From positions 1-64,000 of the forward strand of contig VAWI01000024.1 of assembly GCA_005884005.1 (NCBI GenBank): a DNA stretch of 64,000 bases. Reading direction: 5' to 3'. Source of the DNA: Actinomycetota bacterium (GTDB lineage Bacteria > Actinomycetota > Thermoleophilia > Gaiellales > Gaiellaceae). The notes below the pieces were generated by a model. The model worked only from the letters and a program-made list of their open reading frames with translations. It was not told the DNA's origin and did no database searches. A program made the position numbers and the translations under genes. This document shows, in pieces, positions 43,048-52,616 of this stretch (position 1 is the stretch's first letter; each line of letters opens with the position of its first letter).

Positions 43048-45891
43048 ATGGCTGCTGCAGACGAGCTGGTCGTCCACGGCGCCCGCGAGCACAACCTCAA
43101 AGACATCACCGTCCGGTTGCCGCGGAACGCGCTGATTTGCGTCACCGGGCTTTCCGGCTCCGGGAAATCGAGTCTTGCGTTCGACACGATCTACGCCGAG
43201 GGACAGCGCCGGTACGTCGAGAGCCTGAGCGCCTACGCGCGCCAGTTCCTGCAGATGATGGAGAAGCCGGACGTCGACTCGATCGACGGCCTCAGCCCGG
43301 CGATCTCGATCGACCAGAAGACGACCTCGCGGAACCCGCGCTCGACCGTCGGCACCGTCACCGAGATCTACGACTACCTGCGGCTGCTCTACGCGCGAAT
43401 CGGCAAGCCGCACTGCCCGATCTGTGGCCGGCCGATCTCCGGCCAGAGCCAGGAGTCCATCGTCGACCAGATCCTCCAACTCGAGCCCGGCACTCACTTC
43501 ACCGTCAATGCGCCGGTCGTCCGCGACCGCAAGGGCGAGTACAAGGACGTCTTCGAGCACCTCCAAGCCGAGGGCTTCAGCCGCGTCAAGGTCGACGGCG
43601 AGCAGCGTCTGCTCGAGGAGGGCGTGCCGGAGCTGGACAAGAAGTTCAAGCACACGATCGAGGTCGTCGTCGACCGGCTGGTGATCAAGGACGATCTCCG
43701 CACGCGGCTTGCGCAGTCCGTCGAGACGGCGGCACAGCTCGCGGACGGCCTGGTCGTGATCGACATCGTCGACGGAGCGGAGCTGACCTTCAGCGAGAAG
43801 TTCGCCTGCCCCGACCATGGCGTCTCGCTGCCGGAGCTGCAGCCGCGCATCTTCTCCTTCAACTCGCCGCACGGCGCCTGCCCGCGCTGCACCGGCCTCG
43901 GCCACCAGCAGGAGATCGACCCGGATCTGCTCGTTCCGGACACGACGCTCTCGATCGGCGAGGGAGCGCTCGTGCCCTGGGCGCTCGGCAACTCGGGGTT
44001 CTACGAGTCGGTGATCCAGGCGATCGCCGACCGCTACGAGATCGATCTCGAGCACCCGTGGCAGGACCTGTCCGAGGAACACCAGAACCTCTTCCTCTAC
44101 GGCACCGACGGCGAGCGGATCTACGTCTCGTACCGCAACCGGATGGGTCGTCGCCGCGCTTACACGATGGCTTTCGAAGGACTCGTCCCGAGCCTCGAGC
44201 GTCGCTATCGCGACACGGACTCGAGCCAGCAGCGCGAGCGGATCGAGGAGTACATGAGCTTCCGCCCCTGCCCGGTCTGCCACGGCGCGCGCCTGAAGCC
44301 GGAGGTGTTGGCCGTCACGGTCGGCGACAGGAATATCCACGAGTTCACGAAGATGTCGGTGACGCGTGCGCTCGAGTTCCTCGACACACTCCAGCTGAGC
44401 GAGACCGACCAGCTGATCGGCTCACGCGTGATCAAGGAGATCAAGGAGCGGCTGACGTTCCTCGACAACGTCGGCGTCGGCTACCTCGACCTCGACCGGA
44501 CGGCGGCGACGCTGTCGGGCGGCGAGGCACAGCGGTTGCGGCTGGCGACGCAGATCGGGAGCCAGCTCGTCGGCGTTCTCTACATTCTCGACGAGCCGTC
44601 GATCGGCCTCCACCAGCGCGACAACGGCAAGCTGATCGGAACGCTCGAGCGGCTGCGCGACCTGGGTAACACCGTGCTCGTCGTGGAGCACGACGAGCAG
44701 ATGATGCGCTCCGCCGACCACTTGGTTGACATGGGACCCGGGGCGGGTGAGCACGGCGGCCACGTCGTTGCCGAGGGGCCGGCGACCAAGGTCGAGCGAA
44801 ACAAGAAATCGGTCACCGGCCAGTTCCTCTCGCGGGCCCGCTCGATCCCGGTGCCGGAGCGCCGCACCGAGGACCTCGGCTCGTTTTGGGTGCGTGGAGC
44901 CTCGATGCACAACCTCAAGGACCTCGACGTCGAGTTCCCGGTCGGAAAGTTCGTCTGCGTTACCGGCGTCTCCGGGTCCGGGAAGTCGACGCTCGTGAAC
45001 GAGATCGTCTACAAGTCGCTCGCGAACCGGTTGCACAGGATGCGGGTCAAGCCGGGCGACCATGAGTCGGTCGAGGGGATCGAGGTCTTCGACAAGGTGA
45101 TCGACATCGACCAGTCGCCCATCGGCCGCACGCCGCGTTCGAACCCGGCGACCTATACCGACCTGTTTACGCCGATCCGCGAGCTGTACTCGCTGACGCC
45201 CGAAGCGAAGGTGCGGGGCTACAAGCCCGGCCGCTTCTCGTTCAACGTCCGCGGCGGCCGCTGCGAGACCTGCAAGGGAGACGGCCAGATCAAGATCGAG
45301 ATGCACTTCCTGCCCGACGTCTACGTCCCCTGCGAGACCTGCAAGGGCGCGCGCTACAACCGCGAGACGCTCGAGGTCCGCTTCAAGGGCAAGTCGATCG
45401 CGGACGTCCTGGCGATGTCGGTCGAGGAGGCGCTCGCGTTCTTCGCCAAGATCCCGAAGCTGCGACGGAAGCTGCAGACGCTGCACGACGTCGGCCTCGA
45501 CTACATCAAGCTCGGCCAGCCCGCGACCACGCTGTCGGGCGGCGAGGCCCAGCGGATCAAGCTGGCGAAGGAGCTCTCGAAGGTGGCGACCGGGCGGACC
45601 CTCTACATGCTCGACGAGCCGACCACCGGCCTGCATTTCGCGGACATCGAGAAACTGCTTGACGTCCTGCAGCGGCTGGTCGATGCAGGCAACACCGTGC
45701 TCGTGATCGAGCACAACCTGGACGTGATCAAACAGGCCGATTGGCTCATCGACCTCGGGCCCGAGGGCGGAGAGGCCGGCGGCGAGATCGTTGCGACCGG
45801 TACGCCGGAGCAGGTGGCCGAGGTCGAGGAGTCCTTTACCGGCCGATACCTGCGTGAGGTGCTACCCGAGCACGCTGCCGCGGCGGCCTGA
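43048..45891 (+). CDS. uvrA: Excinuclease ABC subunit UvrA
   Basis: A 947-residue damage-recognition ATPase of nucleotide excision repair with two ABC modules. Walker A motifs [10 protein letters not shown] (about 34) and GVSGSGKST (about 640), two LSGGEAQR signatures (about 489 and 829), and zinc modules [15 protein letters not shown]...CPVCHG and CETCKGDG...CETCKG. ATG 43048 is chosen over TTG 43042, which is only 3 nt from the -10 box; ATG is 9 nt away. A LexA box controls it. Confidence 0.97.
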   Translation: MAAADELVVHGAREHNLKDITVRLPRNALICVTGLSGSGKSSLAFDTIYAEGQRRYVESLSAYARQFLQMMEKPDVDSIDGLSPAISIDQKTTSRNPRSTVGTVTEIYDYLRLLYARIGKPHCPICGRPISGQSQESIVDQILQLEPGTHFTVNAPVVRDRKGEYKDVFEHLQAEGFSRVKVDGEQRLLEEGVPELDKKFKHTIEVVVDRLVIKDDLRTRLAQSVETAAQLADGLVVIDIVDGAELTFSEKFACPDHGVSLPELQPRIFSFNSPHGACPRCTGLGHQQEIDPDLLVPDTTLSIGEGALVPWALGNSGFYESVIQAIADRYEIDLEHPWQDLSEEHQNLFLYGTDGERIYVSYRNRMGRRRAYTMAFEGLVPSLERRYRDTDSSQQRERIEEYMSFRPCPVCHGARLKPEVLAVTVGDRNIHEFTKMSVTRALEFLDTLQLSETDQLIGSRVIKEIKERLTFLDNVGVGYLDLDRTAATLSGGEAQRLRLATQIGSQLVGVLYILDEPSIGLHQRDNGKLIGTLERLRDLGNTVLVVEHDEQMMRSADHLVDMGPGAGEHGGHVVAEGPATKVERNKKSVTGQFLSRARSIPVPERRTEDLGSFWVRGASMHNLKDLDVEFPVGKFVCVTGVSGSGKSTLVNEIVYKSLANRLHRMRVKPGDHESVEGIEVFDKVIDIDQSPIGRTPRSNPATYTDLFTPIRELYSLTPEAKVRGYKPGRFSFNVRGGRCETCKGDGQIKIEMHFLPDVYVPCETCKGARYNRETLEVRFKGKSIADVLAMSVEEALAFFAKIPKLRRKLQTLHDVGLDYIKLGQPATTLSGGEAQRIKLAKELSKVATGRTLYMLDEPTTGLHFADIEKLLDVLQRLVDAGNTVLVIEHNLDVIKQADWLIDLGPEGGEAGGEIVATGTPEQVAEVEESFTGRYLREVLPEHAAAAA

Positions 45892-45925
45892 CGCAACTCG
45901 CCGACGACGCGGACTAGGAGGACAT

Positions 45926-45953
45926 CCTGCGGCCCGGCTGCACGGGCCGCAGG
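45926..45953 (+). terminator. Hairpin after uvrA
   Basis: An 11-bp stem (CCTGCGGCCCG with CGGGCCGCAGG, loop GCTGCA) 34 nt after the uvrA stop. No U-tract follows. The rest of the 203-nt gap to 46094 holds no gene; it contains a short TAAAC/GTTTA stem near 46015-46030 and the next promoter. Confidence 0.5.
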
Positions 45954-46082
45954 GGGCTCGCCAAACAGTGTTCCTCGTTGGCTTTCATCGGCATCCAGGC
46001 AGCGCGCTTGAGCGTTAAACGTCGGTTTAGTGGTCTTTTCCGTATCAAGACTGTCTAAATCTCACGCACGCGACGCGTTGCG

Positions 46083-46088
46083 TACGCT
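46083..46088 (+). promoter_or_regulatory. Leaderless -10 box (TACGCT) of the Yip1 gene
   Basis: TACGCT ends 6 nt before the GTG at 46095. Confidence 0.5.
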
Positions 46089-46094
46089 GCCGAC

Positions 46095-46748
46095 GTGAGC
46101 GCCCACGTGGAGCCGGCGCGTCAGGACGACGCGCGCGCCTGGTGGTTGCGGGCGTTGCTCGTCGCACAAGCTCCGCGACCGGTCTTCGCGGCCCTGCGCG
46201 ACGATTCGCGTGACGCAATGGAGCATCGTCAGGACGCGATCGCCGCCGTCGTGTTCCTCGCCGGGCTCGCGCTGACCCTGATCACTTCGCAGGCTGCGAC
46301 GTTCGCCGATGATCCCGCCAGGGCCGGGATCGTGATTCCGGTCTGGCTCTTCATCGCGGGGCTGCTCGTGGGGAGCCTCAACTACTGGCTCGCCGGCGGC
46401 GTCCTCTACCTCGCGCTCAGCTGGCTTGGTGCGCGAAGCAGCTACAGGCAGGCGCGTCAATTGCTGGCGCTGGCGGCGGTGCCGCTCGCCCTCTCGCTGG
46501 TGCTGTTGCCGATCCGTCTCGCGCTCTACGGAGGCGACATCTTCCGCAGCGGCGGCTCGGACTCCGGCGCCGGAGCCCACATCTTTACCGTGCTCGAAGC
46601 GGGCTTCGGGCTCTGGTCGGTCGGGCTGCTCGCGATCGGCATTCGCGTCTTGAATGTCTGGAGCTGGCCGAGGATCGTGGGGGCGGTGCTCCTTTTCGGC
46701 GGCCTCGTCGGGGTCGCCGATCTAGCGTTGAGCTTGCTCGGCGGCTAG
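46095..46748 (+). CDS. Yip1/YckC-like multi-pass membrane protein
   Basis: A 217-residue protein with about five hydrophobic segments, a cytosolic N-terminus with PRPVFAALRDD (typical of bacterial Yip1-domain proteins), and the pair YRQARQLLALAAVPLALS and GLWSVGLLAIGIRVLN. The function is unknown. It overlaps the end of the convergent panB gene by 27 nt. Confidence 0.8.
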   Translation: MSAHVEPARQDDARAWWLRALLVAQAPRPVFAALRDDSRDAMEHRQDAIAAVVFLAGLALTLITSQAATFADDPARAGIVIPVWLFIAGLLVGSLNYWLAGGVLYLALSWLGARSSYRQARQLLALAAVPLALSLVLLPIRLALYGGDIFRSGGSDSGAGAHIFTVLEAGFGLWSVGLLAIGIRVLNVWSWPRIVGAVLLFGGLVGVADLALSLLGG

Positions 46749-47624
46749 TTCTGTCTCGAACTCGGCGAGCTCCTCGTCCGGGATCGAGTACGTGTGCTGC
46801 TCCTCCGGAAAGCGCTGCTCGCGCACGTCGGTGGCGTAGCGCTCGAGCGCGCCCTTGATCTCCGTGGCCAGGTCCGCGTACCGCTTCACGAAGCGCGGGG
46901 CCCGGCCCTCGTAGAGCCCCAGCAGGTCGTGGTAGACGAGCACCTGACCATCGGTCGCCGGCCCTGCGCCGATCCCGATCGTCGGCACGGTCAGAGCTTC
47001 GGTGATACGTTCCGCGACCGCGGCAGGGACTGCTTCGAGCACGACCGCGAAGCAGCCGGCGCGCTCGAGGGCTAACGCGTCTTCGTAAACCTGCCGGGCC
47101 TGATCGGCCGTGCGGCCCTGGGCCTTGAAGCCGCCCAGAACGGTCGCCGATTGCGGCGTCAGGCCGACGTGGCCCATGACCCCGATGCCGGCACCGGTGA
47201 TCGCGCGCACGCGCGAGAGCGACGGGCCGGCGCCCTCGAGCTTGACCACGTCAGCCCCGCCCTCCTTGATGAAGCGCACCGCGTTGTGTACGGCGTCGTC
47301 GTCCGAGGCCTCGTAGGTGCCGAACGGCATGTCGCCGATGATCAACGGCCGCTTGGCCGTCCTTGCGACCGAGCGGGTCAGGAAGAGCATCTCGTCCAGC
47401 GTCACCGGCACGGTCGAGTCGTGGCCGAGAACGACCATCGCTGCGGTGTCGCCGACGAGGATCAGGTCGATGCCGGCCGCATCCGCGAGGCTGGCGCCGG
47501 GGGCGTCGTAGGCGGTGACCATGACGATCTTCTCGCCGCGCCGCTTCATCTCGAGGAGCTCGGGGAGGGCCAGCTTTCCGGGTGCCGGTGTCGCCGGGCC
47601 GGGTTTGCGCGGACGGGTGCTCAT
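46722..47624 (-). CDS. panB: 3-methyl-2-oxobutanoate hydroxymethyltransferase
   Basis: A 300-residue enzyme that makes ketopantoate from ketoisovalerate and methylene-THF, the first step of pantothenate synthesis. Conserved blocks: KIVMVTAYDAPGASLADAAG, LVGDTAAMVVLGHDST, MPFGTYEAS and VMGHVGLTPQS. It is the last gene of the reverse-strand operon DUF2520-panC-panB; its ATG overlaps the panC stop (ATGA). The C-terminal extension beyond about 265 is longer than usual. Confidence 0.96.
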   Translation of the reverse strand: MSTRPRKPGPATPAPGKLALPELLEMKRRGEKIVMVTAYDAPGASLADAAGIDLILVGDTAAMVVLGHDSTVPVTLDEMLFLTRSVARTAKRPLIIGDMPFGTYEASDDDAVHNAVRFIKEGGADVVKLEGAGPSLSRVRAITGAGIGVMGHVGLTPQSATVLGGFKAQGRTADQARQVYEDALALERAGCFAVVLEAVPAAVAERITEALTVPTIGIGAGPATDGQVLVYHDLLGLYEGRAPRFVKRYADLATEIKGALERYATDVREQRFPEEQHTYSIPDEELAEFETELAAEQAQR

Positions 47625-48385
47625 TGCGCCTCCTTGTCGAGGACGACATTGTCGATCAGACGGGTCTTGCCGACGCGAAGGGCGGCTGCGAGCACGCGCG
47701 GCTCGAAGTCGGCGACCTCGACGTAGTCGACGTCGAGACCGTTCAGGCGGGCTCGGGCCTGCGCCGCATCCTTGGTCGCGAGGGCCCGCGGCAGCGCCAG
47801 CGCAAGCTCGCGTTCCTTGGGCGAGAGGTAGGCGTTCCGCGAGGAGAGCGCGAGCCCGTCCGCGTCCCTGACAGTGGGGACGACGCGGATCGCCACCTCG
47901 AGATCCAGATCGCGAACCATCCGTTTGACGACCGCGACCTGCTGCGCGTCCTTCTGGCCGAAGTAGGCCCGGTCGGGTCGAACGATGTTGAAGAGCTTGA
48001 GGCAGATCGTGGCGACGCCGCGGAAGTGGCCGGGCCGCCGCTCGCCTTCGAGGCGGCTGCCCAGCTCCTCGACCTCGACCCAGGTCTGGAACCCGGGCGG
48101 GTAAAGCTCGCCGGTCTCGGGCGCGAAGAGGAGGTCGACGCCAGCCTCCTCCGCGGTCTTGGAATCGCGCTGCTCGTCGCGCGGGTACGTGTCGAGGTCC
48201 TCGTTCGCCGCGAACTGCGCCGGGTTGACGAAGAGGCTTGCGACGACGAGGTCGTTCTCGGCGCGAGCGGCGCGGAAGAGAGCGAGGTGGCCCTCGTGGA
48301 AGGCCCCCATGGTGGGCACGAGGCCGACGGTTCCGTCGTGTGTTACCAGGCCGGAGGCATCGGCGATCGTCCTGACGATCTTCAC
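47621..48385 (-). CDS. panC: Pantothenate synthetase
   Basis: A 254-residue ligase joining pantoate and beta-alanine with ATP. Signature blocks: VPTMGAFHEGHLALFRAA, SLFVNPAQFA, FRGVATICLKLFNIVRPDRA, FGQKDAQQ and LSSRNAYLS. GTG 48385 overlaps the upstream stop as GTGA; longer frames are shadows of the upstream gene. It is a little shorter than typical (about 280 aa) at the C-terminal domain but all active-site motifs are present. Confidence 0.96.
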   Translation of the reverse strand: MKIVRTIADASGLVTHDGTVGLVPTMGAFHEGHLALFRAARAENDLVVASLFVNPAQFAANEDLDTYPRDEQRDSKTAEEAGVDLLFAPETGELYPPGFQTWVEVEELGSRLEGERRPGHFRGVATICLKLFNIVRPDRAYFGQKDAQQVAVVKRMVRDLDLEVAIRVVPTVRDADGLALSSRNAYLSPKERELALALPRALATKDAAQARARLNGLDVDYVEVADFEPRVLAAALRVGKTRLIDNVVLDKEAQ

Positions 48386-49044
48386 GAGCGCGTCGCCTCC
48401 GCCAGGACGTCGTAGAGCGGCTCCAGGTCGGGACGGGTGGCGCGGATGGCCTCGCGGTGGGCCTCGACGGTCTCGCAGTCCCCGCGCTCGATCGGGCCCG
48501 TCAGCTCGAAGCCGTTCTCGATCGTCCGTTGCATCAGCGGGACGAGCGCCTCCGGGGGCGCGCCCGTGGCGCGGAAGAGCTCGGACGCGACCCGATGGAG
48601 CGTGATCAGGTAGTTCGAGGCGATCGCGGCGCCCGCGTGGTAGAGCGGCCGCGCCTCGTCGGCAAGCTCGAACGGCTTCAGGCCTAGCAGCCGCGCCAGC
48701 TCGAAGCCGCGCTCGCGCGCCTCCTCGGTTTCCGCCGTGACCGCGGCGAACGCGCCGTCGAGCTGTTCCGGCCCTCGCGCGCGCGAAAACGTCTGCAGCG
48801 GGTGGAGTCCGAAACGCTGGTCGTGTGGATCGAGCGCCGCGAGCGGCGTGCCGCCGCTGACGTGGGCGATCCAGCCAGGTCCTGGGACCAGGTCCCGGGC
48901 CACGTCCCGAATCGCCGTGTCGGGCACGCACAAGAGGATCAGCTCGGCGCCGTCGTCGCGCACTGCAACGCCGCGCTCCTCGAGCCGCACGGCGACCGCC
49001 GAGCCGACTCGGCCGTTACCGATCACGGTGACACTCTCGAACAT
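48382..49044 (-). CDS. Rossmann-fold DUF2520 protein, candidate alternative ketopantoate reductase
   Basis: A 220-residue NAD(P)-binding protein: VTVIGNGRVGSAVAVRL at the N-terminus, LILLCVPDTAIRDVA, VSGGTPLAAL, FGLHPLQTF and a helical DUF2520 domain with NYLITLHRVASEL. It is the first gene of the panC-panB operon (GTGA overlap with panC). No panE is seen, and a DUF2520-type reductase (PanG-like) acting on ketopantoate would complete the branch. The role is inferred from fold and position. An SD-like GGAG lies 7 nt before the ATG. Confidence 0.82.
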   Translation of the reverse strand: MFESVTVIGNGRVGSAVAVRLEERGVAVRDDGAELILLCVPDTAIRDVARDLVPGPGWIAHVSGGTPLAALDPHDQRFGLHPLQTFSRARGPEQLDGAFAAVTAETEEARERGFELARLLGLKPFELADEARPLYHAGAAIASNYLITLHRVASELFRATGAPPEALVPLMQRTIENGFELTGPIERGDCETVEAHREAIRATRPDLEPLYDVLAEATRS

Positions 49045-49118
49045 ATTTCGCTCCAGTTCCGTAGCGGATACCGGGCAGCCAAAGCGTACCTGCCCACCGG
49101 TATGGTGGCGGGTTCTCG

Positions 49119-50975
49119 ATGCGGCTACGGGGTCTCATCGTCTTGACGGCGCTCTGCGCGGCGCTCGGCGCTGTCAACGCGGCGCCGGCGGCAGGCGCGC
49201 TCTTCGTCCCCTGCGGAGCGAACGGACTCGAGTGCGTGACGGTGAACGTGCCGCTGGACCGCAGCGGCGGGACTCCCGGGACCGTGTCGCTCCACGTCGA
49301 GGAGCTTCCCGCCCCCGGCATGCCTCGCGGAGTCCTGTTCCTGATCGCCGGCGGGCCTGGTCAGGCGTCGTCAGGCACCTTCGCCCTCGGCGCGAACGCC
49401 GTCGACCTCCGCGGCGAGTACCCCGGCTACACACTGATCGCCTTCGACCCTCGCGGCACCGGACGTTCCGGCCTCCTTCGCTGTCCCGAGCTCCAGGCCG
49501 ATCCGTTCGCGGAGCTGACGAGGGAGCAGGCGCTCGTCGCGAAATGCGCGACGGAGACCGGTCCGAGCCGTGCCTTCTACTCCACCCGCGACCACGTCGA
49601 CGACATCGACGCGGTGCGCCGGGCGCTCGGCGTCGACAAGATCGCTCTCTGGGGGACGTCGTACGGAACGCAGCTCTCCGTCGCGTACGCGCTCACCTAC
49701 CCGAGCCACGTCGAGCGGCTGCTTCTCGACTCGGTGGCCGACCCGGCGGGCCGCGACCCCTTCGCGCGCGACGACCTCCAGCAGATGCCGAAGGGGCTCG
49801 CGTCGCTGTGCTCGGGCGGGCTGTGTAGGGCGGCGACGTCGAACTTCGTTGGCGAGGTCGTCACACTCGCGAACCGGATGGCCGCCCATCCGGTCACGAG
49901 CAAAGTGGCGACGCCGAGCGGAGGGACGAGAACCGTGCGGGCCACCGGCTTCGACTTCCTGAGCGGCGCCGTGCTCGATTCCGACCTCAATGCGGGCCTC
50001 GCCGCCGAGCTGCCGGCGGCGGTGCACGCGGCCCTCCGGGGTCGGGCGCGCGCCCTACTCCGGCTCATTCAGCTCGACCGGGAGACGGCGCTCACGTCGG
50101 CGGAGGATCTCAGCATGGGGCTGTTCACCGCCACAGTCTGCGACGACGGCCCGTTCCCGTGGCATCCGGAGACGCCGCTCGCGCAGCGCCCGGGCTTGCT
50201 CGCAGCGGCCCGGAGCGCCCTGCCGCCGGGCTCGACCGGGCGGTTCGGCATTTGGGCGACCGACATTGGCCCGGCCGCCTTCTGCCTCCTCTGGCCGCCT
50301 CAGGCGCGCCGTCCGGGAATCGGCTCGGGGCCGCTTCCCAACGTGCCGGTGCTCGTCTTCGCCGGGAAGCGCGACCTCCGTACACCCGCCTCGAATGCGG
50401 CCGCGATCGCCGCGCGCTTCCCGCAGGGACGGCTCGTGACCGTGCCCGGCGTGGGTCACGCCGTTCTCGGTGCCGACTTCACGCGGTGCGCGCAGAACGC
50501 CGTGGGGATCTGGCTCTCGGGCGGAGTGCCGCCCTCGCGCTGCCCGCGCTCGCCGCTGCTCGTCAATCCGATCGGCGCCTTCCCGGTGTCCTTCGCGACG
50601 CTGAAGCCAGGCCGCGCCGGCGGCGCGCGCGGCCGGACGCTCGCCGCGGTGGCGAAGACCGTGCGCGAGGCCGCGGCCTCGTGGGCGTTCTCCCTCACCG
50701 GCTTCATGCAGGTGCACGCGATCGCCGGCCTTTACGGCGGCACGATTCGCGCGTCCGGAACGACCTTCGTGCTCAAGGGCTACAGCACAGTTGCCGGAGT
50801 AAGGATCAGCGGAAGCCTCCGCCTGTACCGGCCGGACTCGGGCTCGGCTCTCCCGGCGAGGTTCGTGGGTTCCGTGCGCGTGGACGGGACGAAGGCGTCG
50901 CACGGGCGGCTCGCGGTCGGGCCATCGGCGCTCAGTGGCCGCCTGGGTGGGCGGCGAGTTCACGGGCCGGCCTAG
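49119..50975 (+). CDS. Secreted alpha/beta hydrolase, tripeptidyl aminopeptidase-like
   Basis: A 618-residue secreted hydrolase. Signal peptide residues 1-27 (cut near AAPAAGA). The catalytic domain resembles SlpD/E-like and TAP-family peptidases: LIAGGPGQASSG oxyanion segment, FDPRGTGRSG, nucleophile Ser in WGTSYGTQLS, Asp in AGKRDLRTP and His in PGVGHAVLG. The last 120 residues form a beta-rich domain with repeated Gly (GLYGGTIRASGTTF; VRISGSLRLYRP) that is not part of the usual fold. TATGGT at 49101 is a possible -10. Confidence 0.87.
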   Translation: MRLRGLIVLTALCAALGAVNAAPAAGALFVPCGANGLECVTVNVPLDRSGGTPGTVSLHVEELPAPGMPRGVLFLIAGGPGQASSGTFALGANAVDLRGEYPGYTLIAFDPRGTGRSGLLRCPELQADPFAELTREQALVAKCATETGPSRAFYSTRDHVDDIDAVRRALGVDKIALWGTSYGTQLSVAYALTYPSHVERLLLDSVADPAGRDPFARDDLQQMPKGLASLCSGGLCRAATSNFVGEVVTLANRMAAHPVTSKVATPSGGTRTVRATGFDFLSGAVLDSDLNAGLAAELPAAVHAALRGRARALLRLIQLDRETALTSAEDLSMGLFTATVCDDGPFPWHPETPLAQRPGLLAAARSALPPGSTGRFGIWATDIGPAAFCLLWPPQARRPGIGSGPLPNVPVLVFAGKRDLRTPASNAAAIAARFPQGRLVTVPGVGHAVLGADFTRCAQNAVGIWLSGGVPPSRCPRSPLLVNPIGAFPVSFATLKPGRAGGARGRTLAAVAKTVREAAASWAFSLTGFMQVHAIAGLYGGTIRASGTTFVLKGYSTVAGVRISGSLRLYRPDSGSALPARFVGSVRVDGTKASHGRLAVGPSALSGRLGGRRVHGPA

Positions 50976-51051
50976 CCGCCGGACGAGACACTCAGAGCCC
51001 CGCGCAGGCGGCTACCGACCATATTTGCGACTCGTCCGGACGGCTGCCCGA

Positions 51052-51102
51052 GGCGTCGCTTGCGACGCCGGCCAAAAGGCCGCCCGATTCACTCGGGCGG
51101 CC
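51052..51102 (+). repeat. Two-hairpin intergenic element (copy C)
   Basis: Hairpin 1 is GGCGTCG-CTTG-CGACGCC (51052-51069). Hairpin 2 is GGCCGCCCGA, loop TTCAC, TCGGGCGGCC (51078-51102). The layout matches 31797-31850 and 55094-55145, but the linker differs. It lies in the 199-nt gap (50976-51174) between the secreted hydrolase and fmdB; no gene is seen in that gap. Confidence 0.55.
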
Positions 51103-51159
51103 GCTGATCCCGCTTACATCGAATCGTCGGCGATCTATACCTGCGTCCGGCAACGTCCG

Positions 51160-51165
51160 TAGACT
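51160..51165 (+). promoter_or_regulatory. Leaderless -10 box (TAGACT) of the FmdB gene
   Basis: TAGACT ends 9 nt before the ATG at 51175. Confidence 0.5.
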
Positions 51166-51174
51166 GCCGAGGCG

Positions 51175-51384
51175 ATGCCGATCTACGAGTACGTGTGCAT
51201 GGAGTGCGAGGCGCACTTCGAGGAGCTCGTCCGGAACGGTCACGATCCCGACTGTCCGGATTGCGGCGCCGAGAACGTGCGCAAGCAGCTCTCTGTCTTC
51301 GCGGCTCACGGCACCGCCGAGCAAGCGAGCTTCGGCGCGAGTCCCGGAGGCGGTTGCTGCGGCGGAAGCTGTGGCTGCCACTGA
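51175..51384 (+). CDS. FmdB-family zinc ribbon protein
   Basis: A 69-residue protein with an FmdB/CxxC-CxxC zinc ribbon: MPIYEYVCMECEAHFE and DCPDCGAENVRKQLS. A Cys/Gly-rich tail (GGGCCGGSCGCH) may bind further metal. The function is unknown; the family is a putative regulatory protein. It overlaps the UDG gene by 14 nt. Confidence 0.9.
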   Translation: MPIYEYVCMECEAHFEELVRNGHDPDCPDCGAENVRKQLSVFAAHGTAEQASFGASPGGGCCGGSCGCH

Positions 51385-52012
51385 ACTAGCCGCCTTCGCG
51401 GCCGACGTCGCCGGCTGCACGAAGTGCCGGCTCGCGGAGGGCCGGACCCAGGTCGTCTTCGGCGTCGGCGACCCGCGCGCCGATCTGATGTTCGTCGGCG
51501 AGGCGCCGGGATTCCACGAGGACCAGCAGGGCAAGCCCTTCGTCGGCCAGGCGGGCAAGCTGCTCGACAAGTTGCTGGCCGGGATCGGCCTCGGGCGCGA
51601 CCAGGTCTATGTGGCGAACGTGCTCAAATGCAGACCTCCCGGCAACCGCGATCCGCAGCCCGACGAGATCGAGGCTTGCGAGGGTCACCTCTTCCGCCAG
51701 ATCTCACTGATCGAGCCGAAGGTCGTCGCCACGCTCGGCAACTTCGCGACCAAGTTGCTCTCCGGCAAGCCGACGGGAATCACGCGCGTCCACGGGGCCG
51801 AGCAGGAGGCGACCCTGGGCGGGCGCCGCGTGCTGCTCTACCCGCTCTACCATCCGGCTGCGGCGCTCTACACGCCGGCGATGCTGAAGGTGCTCGAGGT
51901 CGACTTCGCCCGGCTGCCCGAGCTGCTCGGCCGCACGGCCGAGGAGCCGAAGCCAGCTCCGACGCTTGCGGCCCTCGCGCCCGAGCCCGCCGTTCAGCTC
52001 GGCCTCTTCTAG
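51371..52012 (+). CDS. Family 4 uracil-DNA glycosylase (Fe-S)
   Basis: A 213-residue base-excision enzyme that removes uracil from DNA. The 4Fe-4S ligands are the Cys pair in CTKCRL and the pair spaced by 16 residues in NVLKCRPPGNRDP and EACEGHL. Active-site motifs are VGEAPGFHED and YHPAAAL. GTG 51371 starts just before the conserved helix; longer frames overlap fmdB and the upstream gap. A nucleotidyltransferase-like gene follows at once. Confidence 0.93.
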   Translation: MAATELAAFAADVAGCTKCRLAEGRTQVVFGVGDPRADLMFVGEAPGFHEDQQGKPFVGQAGKLLDKLLAGIGLGRDQVYVANVLKCRPPGNRDPQPDEIEACEGHLFRQISLIEPKVVATLGNFATKLLSGKPTGITRVHGAEQEATLGGRRVLLYPLYHPAAALYTPAMLKVLEVDFARLPELLGRTAEEPKPAPTLAALAPEPAVQLGLF

Positions 52013-52013
52013 G

Positions 52014-52616
52014 CTGACGGGCGCTTTCGACGTCGCAGCCGCGGTCGCATCCAGTCTTCTTGACGATCCACATGTGACCGCAGTCACCCTGATCGGCTCG
52101 CGCGCCGCGGGTACCGCGACCGACTATTCCGACTGGGATTTCGCGGTCGAGGTGAACGACTTTCACGCGGTAGGGACGTCGTTGTCGTCAAGGCTCGCGC
52201 CGCTCAAGCCCCTGGCGCAACAGTGGGACCCTCTGAGCGAGCATTGGTGCTACATGCTCATGCTGGCTGGGCCAACGAAGGTCGACCTGCTGTTCCCCGC
52301 CGAGCCGCATCAGGCCGAGCCGTCATGGGTGGTGAGCGCGGAGACTCTCGTGCCGATCGACCGGCACTTCTGGGATTGGTTTCTCTGGCTCACCTCGAAG
52401 GAAGCTTCCGGCAAGAATGAGCTGGTGTCGGCCGAGCTCGACAAGATGTGGCGTCACCTGCTGCGCCCGCTTGGGATAGGGGAGCCGCCTTCCGCGCTGG
52501 ATAAAGCTCTGTGGTCGTACCTGGAGGCGCGCCAGGCTGTGGAGGCAAAGCTCGGCGTCGAGGTGCCGAGACGGCTCGAGCGGGAGGTGCGAAAAGTGTG
52601 GCCCGGCTCGAGCTGA
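52014..52616 (+). CDS. Nucleotidyltransferase-domain (MNT-like) protein, start uncertain
   Basis: About 200 residues with the polymerase-beta nucleotidyltransferase signature: GSRAAGTATDYSDWDFAVEV holds the GS and the two Asp of the active site, and a third acidic residue is in KVDLLFPAE. The rest is helical. It resembles single-chain MNT/aminoglycoside-adenylyltransferase-like proteins. The start is unclear. TTG 51966 lies inside UDG, GTG 52075 would remove the first helix, and CTG 52014, two bases after the UDG stop, fits best. It overlaps tsaE by 19 nt. Confidence 0.72.
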   Translation: MTGAFDVAAAVASSLLDDPHVTAVTLIGSRAAGTATDYSDWDFAVEVNDFHAVGTSLSSRLAPLKPLAQQWDPLSEHWCYMLMLAGPTKVDLLFPAEPHQAEPSWVVSAETLVPIDRHFWDWFLWLTSKEASGKNELVSAELDKMWRHLLRPLGIGEPPSALDKALWSYLEARQAVEAKLGVEVPRRLEREVRKVWPGSS

